Assembly: GCF_900177535.1 (NCBI RefSeq)
Contig: NZ_FXAJ01000001.1
Coordinates: forward strand, 1,340,214 to 1,404,213
Direction: 5' to 3'
DNA: 64,000 nucleotides
Origin: Priestia filamentosa
GTDB taxonomy: Bacteria > Bacillota > Bacilli > Bacillales > Bacillaceae_H
Below are positions 51,910 through 60,924 of this stretch, piece by piece (the stretch's first letter is position 1; the number at the start of each line of letters is the position of its first letter). The notes beneath the pieces are model-generated. The model worked only from the letters and a program-made list of their open reading frames with translations, was not told the DNA's origin and made no database searches. A program made the position numbers and the translations under genes.

Positions 51910-53729
51910 ATCAGATATATATCAAAAAGCTAAATCAAATTAAAGACGACCTGGACCAATATAAAGCTTTTTTATCAAATACTAGTACCGTTGTAAAAGC
52001 GGGACCTGGAAGTGGAAAAACTACAGTTTTATCACTGAAAATTATGTCCTTACTAAATGAAAGGATTAACCCGCCAAGAGGACTAGCTTGTATCACCTAT
52101 AGTAACCAGGCTGCAAAGGAGTTTACAGATAGGTTAAAATCCTATGGTTACCAAAGTAGACAAAATGTTGTATTAGATACTGTTCATTCTTTTTGTATCT
52201 CGGAAATAATCGTTCCTTTTGCAAGCCTATATGATGTTAATATATCCTTACCTTTAAACATAATTTCTACTACAGAGAAGAATGCAATTTTTAAAGAGAT
52301 ACTTAAAAAACATCAAATGACAGAAAAAGATGTAACCACTAGTAAAATGGATAAAGAAAGAAATCAGTTAGTTCCAGGAGATAGTTCCATTAAATCGGAA
52401 GCAGATGAGAAAGCACAACTTGTAGCGAAGGAGTTTGAAAACTACCTTTATGAAAACGGTAAAGTTGATTTTGTGGAAATTGTTAAATGTTCCACTAAAT
52501 TAATTAGAGAACAAGAATATGTGAGGAAATGTTTGGAAGCTAAATTTCCTTGGATTCTAATTGATGAGTATCAAGATTTAGGTAAGCCTCTCCATGAAAT
52601 GGTATTAACTTTGTTTAGCAAGACAAATATTAAAATATTTGCTGTAGGAGACCCGGACCAATCCATATACAGTTTTCAAGGAGCTATTCCAGAGTACTTG
52701 TTGGAACTATATCATAACTCGAATTTTGTATCTGTGGATTTAAAAACTAATTATCGAAGCAATCAGGATATAATTGATGCTGCTTCTATTGCTTTAAATA
52801 TTGATGATAGAGAATATAAGGCTGGTTTAAGACAAGAAGAAGAAGGCGAGTTTCATTTTATTACGTGCGAACATAACATAGACGACCAGTATGAAAAGGT
52901 AGTTAAAGAAATTATTCCAACCTGTTTGAAAGAAGGAATCCCTTTAAATGAGATATGTGTTCTAGTTAGTAAGGGAAATGAAATGCAAGACCTTGGTAGA
53001 ATGATGGATAGGGAAAATATTCCTTACTACCTAGCTAAGCAGGAATTTCTAAAGAGTAAGATTATTTTATGGATGAAAGATTGTGCTTGTTGGATACTTG
53101 AAAACAAACATATAGTATTTTCTGATATATATGATTTTTGGATACGGTTCCTATATGAAACTAATAATAGTGGCTTACAAGAAAAAGATAAAATTATGCA
53201 AAGAAAAAAACTATTTTCAGTTTTAAGAGAAAGCGCGATTTATAAAGATAATCTTAATGATTGGTTTACATATTTATTTAGTGCTCTTAATTTGAAAGAA
53301 AAGTTGTATCAATCTCCTAAGTATATAACAGAAAACGAGATAATAGAGTTATTTAAGAATGAAATAAGGGATGGAGAATTAAAAAGTTATGATTTGAATA
53401 AATTCTCGTATATTGGAAAAGCCGAGAATCAAATTACAATATCTACAAGGCACAGCTCAAAAGGATTAGAGTTCGAAGTTGTTATAATGTTAGGGCTAGA
53501 AGAAGGGAATTTTCCACAACATTATACGGTAGAAATTCCTAAGTTTCTTAGTGAGCAAAGGAGAATATTTTTTGTATGTATTACTAGAGCAAAAAGGGTT
53601 TGTTACTTATTAAGGTCTAAACGGATTACCAGTAAAACACGATATGGAATAAGGACCTTTAACAAGAGACCTTCCATGTTTTGGACTGAATTACTTGCTA
53701 TAAATGAAAAGAGAAAATCTCTTCAGTAG
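51906..53729 (+). CDS. gajB: UvrD/Rep-like superfamily 1 helicase, GajB-like (Gabija)
   Basis: About 607 residues with all SF1A motifs: KAGPGSGKTT (Walker A, about 31-40), LIDEYQDLGKP (II), VGDPDQSIYSFQGA (III), NYRSNQDI (IV), TISTRHSSKGLEFEVVIMLGLEEGNFP (V) and FVCITRAKR (VI). ATG 51906 overlaps the TGA of gajA in an ATGA junction, a sign of coupled translation. In Gabija GajB binds the GajA tetramer and is needed for defence. It is larger than the 494-residue reference GajB. A hairpin follows about 50 bases downstream. Confidence 0.8.
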   Translation: MNQIYIKKLNQIKDDLDQYKAFLSNTSTVVKAGPGSGKTTVLSLKIMSLLNERINPPRGLACITYSNQAAKEFTDRLKSYGYQSRQNVVLDTVHSFCISEIIVPFASLYDVNISLPLNIISTTEKNAIFKEILKKHQMTEKDVTTSKMDKERNQLVPGDSSIKSEADEKAQLVAKEFENYLYENGKVDFVEIVKCSTKLIREQEYVRKCLEAKFPWILIDEYQDLGKPLHEMVLTLFSKTNIKIFAVGDPDQSIYSFQGAIPEYLLELYHNSNFVSVDLKTNYRSNQDIIDAASIALNIDDREYKAGLRQEEEGEFHFITCEHNIDDQYEKVVKEIIPTCLKEGIPLNEICVLVSKGNEMQDLGRMMDRENIPYYLAKQEFLKSKIILWMKDCACWILENKHIVFSDIYDFWIRFLYETNNSGLQEKDKIMQRKKLFSVLRESAIYKDNLNDWFTYLFSALNLKEKLYQSPKYITENEIIELFKNEIRDGELKSYDLNKFSYIGKAENQITISTRHSSKGLEFEVVIMLGLEEGNFPQHYTVEIPKFLSEQRRIFFVCITRAKRVCYLLRSKRITSKTRYGIRTFNKRPSMFWTELLAINEKRKSLQ

Positions 53730-53775
53730 TATTTTCCTTTATAAAATAGTTTCTATTAAAAGAGATTAATAAAAC

Positions 53776-53818
53776 CCAAAACTACGTTTCAACAGGTATA
53801 AGGAGAAGCGTAGTTTTT
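53776..53818 (+). terminator. Terminator after the Gabija genes
   Basis: AAACTACGTTTC pairs with GAAGCGTAGTTT and is followed by T. Confidence 0.7.
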
Positions 53819-53958
53819 TATCTTAATGTTGTTTTAATACTTAGTATAAAGTGTAATGTAGAAAAATCCAATGACTTGGATTCCCTCTTTATAATCTTAC
53901 TAATATCCTCTACGAGAGGAAATTGACATATAGTTCTGTTCATTTCTTTGCTTTTCAT
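53818..53958 (-). CDS. Small hypothetical ORF in the element
   Basis: 46 codons (MKSKEMNRTICQFPLVEDIS...) with AAAGGAA eight bases before the ATG, ending exactly at the gajB terminator, which would serve it too. It is basic with no membrane span and no recognised family. It could be a small regulator or a chance frame. Confidence 0.35.
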   Translation of the reverse strand: MKSKEMNRTICQFPLVEDISKIIKRESKSLDFSTLHFILSIKTTLR

Positions 53959-54255
53959 TGTGAAAATTCCTTTAGGTTAAACAATGATAGCTTAATATCT
54001 ACCATTCACCATAATGATTAAAATTCGAGTCCTCTCAATATATTCGAAGTTATGTATTCCTCACAAAAAGTACATCTTTAGAATTTCGTGACTAGAATGT
54101 GATTTAGCATATAACCTTTTTACCTAGTATTTGATAGAAACGAGGGCAATTTAACATTAAGGGGCTGTAAAATAGGACAAATATCAGATTTTAATCCCTT
54201 TATAATATCTGCTATACTATTTCCTGGCGTTTAACATATTAAAGTAATTTTAGTT
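53959..54255. other. Intergenic region within the element
   Basis: About 300 AT-rich bases. A short palindrome-like CCTCTACGAGAGG lies just inside the small ORF. A possible promoter for the following gene lies near 54200-54235 (TATAAT at about 54201). Nothing else is visible. Confidence 0.35.
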
Positions 54256-54774
54256 TTGGGATGTGTTTATGTAGTGGATAAGTATTATAAGAACGTGATT
54301 GAAAACCCTAAGGATATTGTCTGGTGTGTAGAATTATATAGAGCGTGTTACGTGTTAGGTGAGAAAATTATAATGGACTTTAAAAACCTTTTTCCTGTAG
54401 AAATGAACGAATTAGACATAGATTATGAGGACGCATACGAAGAAGTCTTGCTTGCAGCTGTTTGTGCAGCTGGAGGAAATGAAGGGCATTTAAAATTTTT
54501 ACATGCAAATTATTTTGTCTACGATTATATATATAAAGATGGAGAAGTTAAAGAAGTCATAGATGATATATGCAATGCGGTTGAACAAGACTACGTGTTA
54601 GGTAATGAAGATAATTCAATAACTATTGATAGTGCTGTTATGTCTATGAAGAAGGAAATAAAGAAACTAAAAAAATATATATCAGAAGCATTAACAGTTA
54701 TAAGTGGGAGTAAAGTACCGATAACAGTTGAGCGTTTTGAGCCTTTGTTAGATTTCATAACTTCAAAAAACTAG
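54256..54774 (+). CDS. Hypothetical cargo protein
   Basis: Up to 172 residues, acidic, all-helical in appearance (YEEVLLAAVCAAGGNEGHLKFLHANYF, then a lysine-rich helix MKKEIKKLKKYISEA). No signal, membrane span or catalytic motif is visible. The start is unclear: TTG 54256 or GTG 54274, neither with a good ribosome binding site. It faces the recombinase operon and shares a terminator with it. I do not recognise the family; it may be a further defence or accessory gene. Confidence 0.5.
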   Translation: MGCVYVVDKYYKNVIENPKDIVWCVELYRACYVLGEKIIMDFKNLFPVEMNELDIDYEDAYEEVLLAAVCAAGGNEGHLKFLHANYFVYDYIYKDGEVKEVIDDICNAVEQDYVLGNEDNSITIDSAVMSMKKEIKKLKKYISEALTVISGSKVPITVERFEPLLDFITSKN

Positions 54775-54816
54775 ACATATTGTTCCTTTATATTTAAAAT
54801 CCCTAATCACCGGAAT

Positions 54817-54860
54817 TATTAGGCAAAAGCATAATGGAATCAGTATGCTTTTGCCTAATT
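54817..54860. terminator. Bidirectional terminator
   Basis: ATTAGGCAAAAGCAT pairs perfectly with ATGCTTTTGCCTAAT (15 bp) between the converging hypothetical gene and recombinase operon. Confidence 0.8.
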
Positions 54861-54964
54861 TGTATTTACAACGTTTTAGCTTTGTAATAAGGATTTAATC
54901 TCTCATTTTTATCTTTACTAAAATAGGACAGTTTACTATAACCTTTTTTAACTTATTTTCTATA

Positions 54965-55444
54965 TTAATTATGCACATGTATAATCTGCGCTAACCGTTG
55001 ACATTCAGCTAAAAGCTTCATGTTTTTTTCCTTTATTTCCTCAATCTCTATTTCTTTAACCTCTCTTCGCTTTCTTTCGATTTCTAAGTCATTTTCTAAT
55101 TTTAAATTTTTCTTTTCTAATTTATTTATTTGTTTGTGGGCATTGTTAATCTCTTTTTGTAACTCTTCGAGTTCTTTTAAATATCTAACTTCTAACTTTT
55201 TTTTCACCTTCGTTTTTTCAACATAACGCTCTTCCCACAGTTGAGGATTCCATATTTTTAAGGCATGTTCCTTATAAAGAGCTGAACGTGATAAACCTGT
55301 ATATTCCTGAAGTTTCTTTGCTGTTATATCAGCGCTATTACCTTCGTAATCATGAATATCCTCAATAGAGGATTTAATAATATTTATTGTTCCTTGGCGT
55401 TTTTCTTCCTGAAGTTTTTTTAGTCCTTTGTTAGGTAGTTCCAT
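54965..55444 (-). CDS. TnpC-like HTH/coiled-coil protein of the recombinase operon
   Basis: 159 residues. A helix-turn-helix region near 38-60 (ITAKKLQEYTGLSRSALYKEH) is followed by a long coiled coil from about 80 to the end (KKKLEVRYLKELEELQKEINN...). This is the build of TnpC of Tn554 and of DUF6262 proteins that accompany paired tyrosine recombinases, where TnpC aids orientation and efficiency of insertion. The start abuts the preceding recombinase stop (one base apart). Confidence 0.7.
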   Translation of the reverse strand: MELPNKGLKKLQEEKRQGTINIIKSSIEDIHDYEGNSADITAKKLQEYTGLSRSALYKEHALKIWNPQLWEERYVEKTKVKKKLEVRYLKELEELQKEINNAHKQINKLEKKNLKLENDLEIERKRREVKEIEIEEIKEKNMKLLAECQRLAQIIHVHN

Positions 55445-55445
55445 T

Positions 55446-57239
55446 TTAGTTCATCACTCCTGATTTCACTTTCTCTTCAAGTTCTGCCTTATATTTATCT
55501 ATTCCATTCTCACATATTCGAATAATTCTTTCTAAGCAGTTTACATTTCTAGTGGCATTTTCAAATGTGGCTGCCCGTTTAGGGTGACCAGCTGTGGTAT
55601 TCATCAGTTTCTCCCAATAGTGCATTTCTTTTTTATAATCCTCTAGATATTCTGCTTTTGGGACAAACCAATTGCATTCATAACACTCAAAATGAATAGA
55701 AGTCCCATCGGGTTTACAACCTGATATCATACTACATAGCCCAACGCCTTTTTTACTATTAGCCTCCCATGTTAAATACATTTTGGGGTCTCCCGATAGT
55801 CGACTTAATGTTTTTTTGTCAGAGAGGTTCATAATACGTCCTTTGAATTCAACAGGAGATTCAGTAGGAGGTTTTAGGCTATTAGTTTCTAGCCACATCT
55901 TTTTGTGCATTTCTCTTTGTTGGTGAACGTACTGCATAGGCATTGAGGTACTTTTATCATGTCTCACTGCTAATGCCTGGTCCATGGTATAACCACCAAT
56001 GTAAAGTCTATCTGTTGTTGCATTGTGTCTAAATTGATGACTAGAAATTTTATATATTTTTCCATTTTCATCCTTTACATTACATAGTGCAGCTATTTTA
56101 TTTAAAGAACTGTTAAATCGTTGAGAGTCAAAAGGTCTGAGATGCGAGTACTGTTTAGTAAGTCCTCGGCTTAAAGCGATGTGTACTCTACATACTTTTG
56201 CTGGAATCTCATCTTCAATAAGTTTTTTTGATAGTTCGTTTTGGCTGAGAGAAGGGTATTTGGCTCTATATTCTAAAATCTTTTTATGAATATACGCAGA
56301 ACTAGTAAAGGTTAACTTTCCATGTTCAATTTTAAAATCAAAGATAGTTTCTAATAATAAGAAGTTCTTATCTTTGTCTTCAATGGGATAAGCTTCCAAG
56401 TTCATCTTGGTTTGTGCTTGAGCCCTTTTTATTAACTCGACTATATATTTCCCATGACCAGAGTTAATAACAGGAATGGTTTTTATCTCTTCTTGAATAT
56501 ATCCACCATTTTGTTTGGTAGAAGGGATGTTAATTATATACATGTTATAAAGGGACTTAAGACAATCAACAGGAATAGAAGTAACCTCGGTAATTCTATT
56601 AGGGAAAGAACGTTGAAGCCAGTAGGCTAATCTTAAAGAAGTTGGTATATTATGCCTTTCATCTTTCATGATTTTGTCAAATTGTTTTACAACTTCAGTA
56701 GGAATGTATTTTTCAGGATGTTTTTTGTTCACCATATGAAATGGATTTTTATTTTTAGTTGGATTTTCTTTTGGAAAGCCAGAAAAGTTACTCATCTTTG
56801 GAAAGAAATCTATTAGGGCAGCATAACGTCTACTTTTCTCGTTATCTGATATGTCACTTTGTTGTCTTAGATATTCTTCATAATAATTAAGTATTTTACG
56901 ATTAGTATTCTTAAAGCTCGTAGAAGAAAAGTGTTCTTTAAAGAAATCTAGGAAGTATCGCGTACGAGATACTTTACTCTTTCTTACTGATACACTGTCA
57001 TTAAGCATTAATGTGAAATATTTTAGATTAGTTCGATATTCTATTGGATATTTAGAGAAGAAAATCGTGTAGGCTGCTTTGCCTGATGATGTGTTATGTA
57101 ATTTCTCAAAATACCATTCGTCATCTTCAAAGCTAAAACTTCCATATTGATGGGTTTTAAGTCTAAGTTGAGCCTTAAATGTTTCTATGTCAGAAAAAGT
57201 AGTAATAGGTTCTAAAGTTTTAGTTTTTATATTGCTCAA
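55446..57239 (-). CDS. Tyrosine recombinase 3 of the trio
   Basis: 597 residues. The catalytic domain has NRITEV (Arg I), SSHQFRHNATTD (HxxR) and MPMQYVHQQ (nucleophile Tyr). A zinc-like cysteine cluster follows near the C-terminus (CSMISGC...CYEC). The N-terminal half is the DNA-arm/core-binding region. TTG start behind GGGGGA, overlapping the upstream recombinase by 20 bases. All catalytic residues remain, so it is likely active. It corresponds to an additional TnpB-like partner beyond the two recombinases of Tn554. Confidence 0.8.
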   Translation of the reverse strand: MSNIKTKTLEPITTFSDIETFKAQLRLKTHQYGSFSFEDDEWYFEKLHNTSSGKAAYTIFFSKYPIEYRTNLKYFTLMLNDSVSVRKSKVSRTRYFLDFFKEHFSSTSFKNTNRKILNYYEEYLRQQSDISDNEKSRRYAALIDFFPKMSNFSGFPKENPTKNKNPFHMVNKKHPEKYIPTEVVKQFDKIMKDERHNIPTSLRLAYWLQRSFPNRITEVTSIPVDCLKSLYNMYIINIPSTKQNGGYIQEEIKTIPVINSGHGKYIVELIKRAQAQTKMNLEAYPIEDKDKNFLLLETIFDFKIEHGKLTFTSSAYIHKKILEYRAKYPSLSQNELSKKLIEDEIPAKVCRVHIALSRGLTKQYSHLRPFDSQRFNSSLNKIAALCNVKDENGKIYKISSHQFRHNATTDRLYIGGYTMDQALAVRHDKSTSMPMQYVHQQREMHKKMWLETNSLKPPTESPVEFKGRIMNLSDKKTLSRLSGDPKMYLTWEANSKKGVGLCSMISGCKPDGTSIHFECYECNWFVPKAEYLEDYKKEMHYWEKLMNTTAGHPKRAATFENATRNVNCLERIIRICENGIDKYKAELEEKVKSGVMN

Positions 57240-59466
57240 TTGAAATCCCCCTACGTTCAGCCCATTTCTCTATCTTATTTATGGTCTCTTTATAAACCCC
57301 AAGTAAATGACTTTCCTGTTGATAAATTCTATGTTCTTGAAAATTACTAATATCCATCTGTTGGTATTCGTTTGCTAATTCATTAATATACATTTGTTGT
57401 TCCTTGTATAATTGATACCACTTTGGTAATTTTTGAGGTCCAGATACAAGCATTTTACAACCTACGCAGCTTTTCTTGTGGCACGGTCCAAAAGAAACAT
57501 GTTTAACACACGTACCGTGTCCTTCAGGTGTTTCTCTAGCCCCTAGTTTAACTTCTTTAAAGAGGGATTCTAGTTCTTCATCTTCATATTGACTCGTAAT
57601 GTCTTCATCCAACGTCTCCATAAATAATTGCTCAAACATATCCTTGTCTAGTTGAGCTATTTTTTTATTTTCTACATCTCTATAATGTAAGGCGGAAGTC
57701 TCCTCTGAATGATTTACATAGTCTGCTACTTGTCGTAAAGACATTCCTTGAGACAATAAATCCACAATAAGAGTTTTTCGACATTGGTGATTTTTGTAAT
57801 GATATAGTTCTCCGTTTTCATCACAAATATTGTATCTTTTTATTATAGTATTTATGCTATGCGCTATGCTGACTGGGTTAATTTTAACGATTGCGGAGTT
57901 ATTAAACGTTATAAATAGATAGTCAGTATTTGCTATCACTCTTAAGTTATTAGTAATCTCTTTTTGACGTTCTACAGCATCCACAACAATTTGAGATACA
58001 GGTATTGTATGGTATATGGGTTCTCCATTCTTAACCCTAAGGGTTTGCATTTTCACGTTTCGATAAGTCATTACATAGGAGTTAATTTCATTATCATATG
58101 TAATACAATCTAATTTTAAATGTTGGACATCAGAGAAACGAAGCCCACAGTTTATCATAATTGTCCAGGCATTTTGAAAAGGTTCAGGTAAATGGTGTAA
58201 TTTATTTTCCAATTGCTCAATTACTGACTCTGGTATATATGATGTATTCTCACTAAACGCTTTGACATTATGAAACTTTAACTCTCTAAAGGTATTACTC
58301 TGTTTGGGGTTAATATTTTCTATGTACCAATCCATATAGATTCTAACGACAGTAAACATTCCGTGAATGGTGGCTACGGTGTATTTTCTTTTCCCATCTG
58401 TACCTAATAGTTGCTGTAGATAGTCTCTAAGATGAATTAGATGATAGTAGTTAAGGTCTGAAAGGGAAGTGACTTCTTTGTATGGTAACTCTGTGAAGTA
58501 AGAGTATAAAGTTCTAATAGAATGAAGCCGTCTAGATATTTTCTCTTCTTTTTCTGATGTCTTTTCTACAAGTTCATGTATATATCTCTTTATAAATGGT
58601 TTGTCCTTATTAGAAAATAAAGAAAAATCAAGTTTGAACCTATTAAATCCTTGAATATTCCTTCTTTTTATAAACCATATATCGTCAGATATTTGATAGG
58701 AATTGGGTTTGTTAGCAATAGACGTATATATTTTAGAAACTGCTTTTTTAATAACTTCTAATTTAGTAAAGGCAAGAAGTCTTCTTTTTTCCTCTCTAGT
58801 TGTCTGTCCAAAAATATATCTAGAAAGGCCTATAGCAGAGAATGATTCTTCTTGTTGAGATAAAGAATCAACGAGTCTTTCTACAAAAGACTCAAAGGTT
58901 TCTATGTACGTATCATCAGAATAAATTCTCTCAATTAAAGTTTTCTCTCCTAAAGGAAAAGAAAGTGTTCTAATTAGGTTTAAATTGTCCTGTCTAAAAG
59001 CATCCATTAATTCTAGGAATTTATCATCGAGATAGGAAGAGAATGCTTGTTTAGGAACAGATAAGGTTGAGTAGTATGTGGCGCTTATGCAACTAGGAGA
59101 ATGTAAAGACTTCTCTAAATTGTTTGTGATTATAAACCTTAGAACAGGACGGAAGCTGGTTGTAATCTCGTTTAATTCATAGAAAAAGTAATCACATAGG
59201 TGCTTAAAATATTCTTCAAATTCTTTTGGGAACAATACTTCAACACATTCAAATATAGTAGGATTAATTTGTTTGTATTGTTTTAAGATTGAATGTACTT
59301 CATTAATGTTTTTATCTATGAAACTTGCACGTAATCTTAAAAGCACATTAGGAAGTGTTGAATAAACAAAATCAAAATTTCTATGGATAGTAAAAGCATG
59401 ACCGTTTATAACAATTTCTTTTAAGTTAAGTTTTTTCGTTCGCTCATTAACGGTTATGTGAAACAT
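57220..59466 (-). CDS. Tyrosine recombinase 2 of the trio (TnpB-like)
   Basis: About 748 residues. Arg I in NCGLRFSDVQHL, HxxR in KNHQCRKTLIVDLLSQGMS and the nucleophile in TSALHYRDVE. A cysteine cluster (GPCHKKSCVGCKM) near residue 675 resembles the C-terminal zinc region of Tn554 TnpB. The long N-terminal 330 residues are without known domains. ATG 59466 is preferred (GGGGAG seven bases upstream); the frame also offers ATG 59481. It overlaps the upstream recombinase. Confidence 0.82.
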   Translation of the reverse strand: MFHITVNERTKKLNLKEIVINGHAFTIHRNFDFVYSTLPNVLLRLRASFIDKNINEVHSILKQYKQINPTIFECVEVLFPKEFEEYFKHLCDYFFYELNEITTSFRPVLRFIITNNLEKSLHSPSCISATYYSTLSVPKQAFSSYLDDKFLELMDAFRQDNLNLIRTLSFPLGEKTLIERIYSDDTYIETFESFVERLVDSLSQQEESFSAIGLSRYIFGQTTREEKRRLLAFTKLEVIKKAVSKIYTSIANKPNSYQISDDIWFIKRRNIQGFNRFKLDFSLFSNKDKPFIKRYIHELVEKTSEKEEKISRRLHSIRTLYSYFTELPYKEVTSLSDLNYYHLIHLRDYLQQLLGTDGKRKYTVATIHGMFTVVRIYMDWYIENINPKQSNTFRELKFHNVKAFSENTSYIPESVIEQLENKLHHLPEPFQNAWTIMINCGLRFSDVQHLKLDCITYDNEINSYVMTYRNVKMQTLRVKNGEPIYHTIPVSQIVVDAVERQKEITNNLRVIANTDYLFITFNNSAIVKINPVSIAHSINTIIKRYNICDENGELYHYKNHQCRKTLIVDLLSQGMSLRQVADYVNHSEETSALHYRDVENKKIAQLDKDMFEQLFMETLDEDITSQYEDEELESLFKEVKLGARETPEGHGTCVKHVSFGPCHKKSCVGCKMLVSGPQKLPKWYQLYKEQQMYINELANEYQQMDISNFQEHRIYQQESHLLGVYKETINKIEKWAERRGISIEQYKN

Positions 59467-60667
59467 CTTGTTTCTCCCCATTCTTTTCGTCTGCTTTTTT
59501 AATTCGTCTTTCCTTAATATTCTTGGCTACCTCTATCCGTTTCCTTGTATCAAAACCCTTTACGTACTGTTTTAACGTATCTATACTTGCCCATCCCATT
59601 TCTTGAGTAATAAAGCCTTCGGTTATTTTTCCCTCTGCTAATAAATCTAATAGGTGTTGAGCACGAGTGCTTCTACCTGCATGAGTAATAATTTTACGTG
59701 GGTCCAATCCAGCTCTCTCTCCAGCTCTCTTTAAAATTTTTAAAAAGTTCTTTTGCTCTAAAGGTTGTCCCTTGTTAGAACCTTTGTAATTTAAAAATAA
59801 GTAATCGGAGAGGGTAATATCAACTTTATTTCTATCACTTCTAATGTATTCTAGAATCTCATCATTTAAGGTGTCGGTTATGTACAAATCACGCTCATTT
59901 GTTTTTACTGTAGCTTTGTTTTCTACATTTTCGCTTTTCCTTATCATCAAAATTCCTTCATGCATATCATGATGGTGCAATCGAAGTCCAAGGCATTCCC
60001 CTATTCTTGTCCCAGTCTCAACTAGAATTTGAAATACTAGCTTATCTCTTCTAGTTGATAGGGCATCGGTAATCATTTTAATTTCCTTTTCTGTATACCA
60101 TTTTAAGTGACTTCTTTTTTCTCTATATCGAAGTTTATTGGTAATATTATGCTTTGCATCAAGGTCAAAGTTATATATTTCTCCGTAAAGCAATTTTTTC
60201 TTCATATGTTTTCTACCGGTTTTTTTATTTTGTATGTTACCGTAGGTAACTGGGTTAGTATCTATTTCTTTCTCGTCCTCAAGCCAATCATAAAAGCTTT
60301 TTATCACTGAAATGTACTCAGATATAGAGTTCCAAGAACGTTTACCTTGCAACTTTGCCATAACTTCGTCTCCGTATAATAAGTACTTTATGTAATCCAC
60401 TATAATGTTTTTCTTGTACACTTCTTTATAATGGATTTGGTATTTTCCCTTCAAGAATCTTAGATAAGATAGTAACTTGTAAGCATAATTTTCACCGCTT
60501 TTAAAACTATTTATGCTCACTAATTCAAGCCATCTGTTGACTTCATAAAGAGGTAAGTCATCTTCTGTGATATAGTATTGAATTCTTTTTTCCTCACTAT
60601 CATTAAAAGTGGATTTAAGAGCCTTCTCAACTTTTAAGTTGTACGTATTTGTAAGTGTTTTTTTCAT
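59447..60667 (-). CDS. Tyrosine recombinase 1 of the trio (TnpA-like)
   Basis: 406 residues in the phage-integrase layout: SAM-like core-binding domain (about 30-150), then Arg I in ETGTRIGECLGL, HxxR in THAGRSTRAQHLL and the tyrosine in DTLKQYVKGF. Length and order match TnpA of Tn554, which is the first of its three genes. AAAGG lies nine bases before the ATG. It heads an operon of four tightly overlapping genes reading towards the centre of the element. Confidence 0.85.
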   Translation of the reverse strand: MKKTLTNTYNLKVEKALKSTFNDSEEKRIQYYITEDDLPLYEVNRWLELVSINSFKSGENYAYKLLSYLRFLKGKYQIHYKEVYKKNIIVDYIKYLLYGDEVMAKLQGKRSWNSISEYISVIKSFYDWLEDEKEIDTNPVTYGNIQNKKTGRKHMKKKLLYGEIYNFDLDAKHNITNKLRYREKRSHLKWYTEKEIKMITDALSTRRDKLVFQILVETGTRIGECLGLRLHHHDMHEGILMIRKSENVENKATVKTNERDLYITDTLNDEILEYIRSDRNKVDITLSDYLFLNYKGSNKGQPLEQKNFLKILKRAGERAGLDPRKIITHAGRSTRAQHLLDLLAEGKITEGFITQEMGWASIDTLKQYVKGFDTRKRIEVAKNIKERRIKKADEKNGEKQDVSHNR

Positions 60668-60902
60668 TTATCTAAACCTTTCCCAGTCCTATATTTGTTC
60701 TCTACTGTCGTAATAAGCTTAAAAGTGTTTGTTTTGTTAGATACCTACTATGGGACTTTGTTCTCAATCCACCAATAATTCTTAGCATCATGCCCTTAAA
60801 ATTTCCTCTTTAATTATATCATGTACATTATGTAAAGATGTGTACTATTTTAACCCTTATATAGAAGTTGTTATGAGTAGTAGTCCTCTATATATATATC
60901 AT
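60668..60902. other. Right end of the element, non-coding
   Basis: It holds the leader and promoter of the recombinase operon (TATAAT-like strings on the minus strand near 60815-60830) and the inner part of the right end. No bsdC 3' sequence was found on either strand. Confidence 0.5.
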
Positions 60903-60924
60903 CTACACATAGTATACTAAAGAT
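60891..60924 (-). repeat. Right terminal inverted repeat of the element
   Basis: Read on the minus strand, ATCTTTAGTATACTATGTG then GATATATATA mirrors the left end at 43564-43598 (13 of 16 outer positions). The stop codon of the neighbouring permease (60903-60905) lies inside this repeat. Confidence 0.5.

Larger units (their letters stand above)
43553..60924. mobile_element. 17.4-kb defence-carrying element with three tyrosine recombinases
   Basis: The left limit is where bsdC homology ends. The right limit is where the permease homology ends and the inverted end repeat lies. It carries a minus-strand recombinase operon (54965-60667), an ABC-3C-like operon, a Gabija-type pair, an IS1595-type remnant and some unknown genes, and is more AT-rich than its flanks. 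Two to three tyrosine recombinases plus a small HTH protein recall Tn554 (tnpA-tnpB-tnpC) and recombinase-in-trio elements. No transfer or phage structural genes were seen. Exact ends need an empty-site comparison. Confidence 0.75.

Noticed and set aside
54965-60667. Prophage integrase region
   Set aside because: Three recombinases plus a TnpC-like protein in one operon and no phage structural, lysis or replication genes argue for a transposon.
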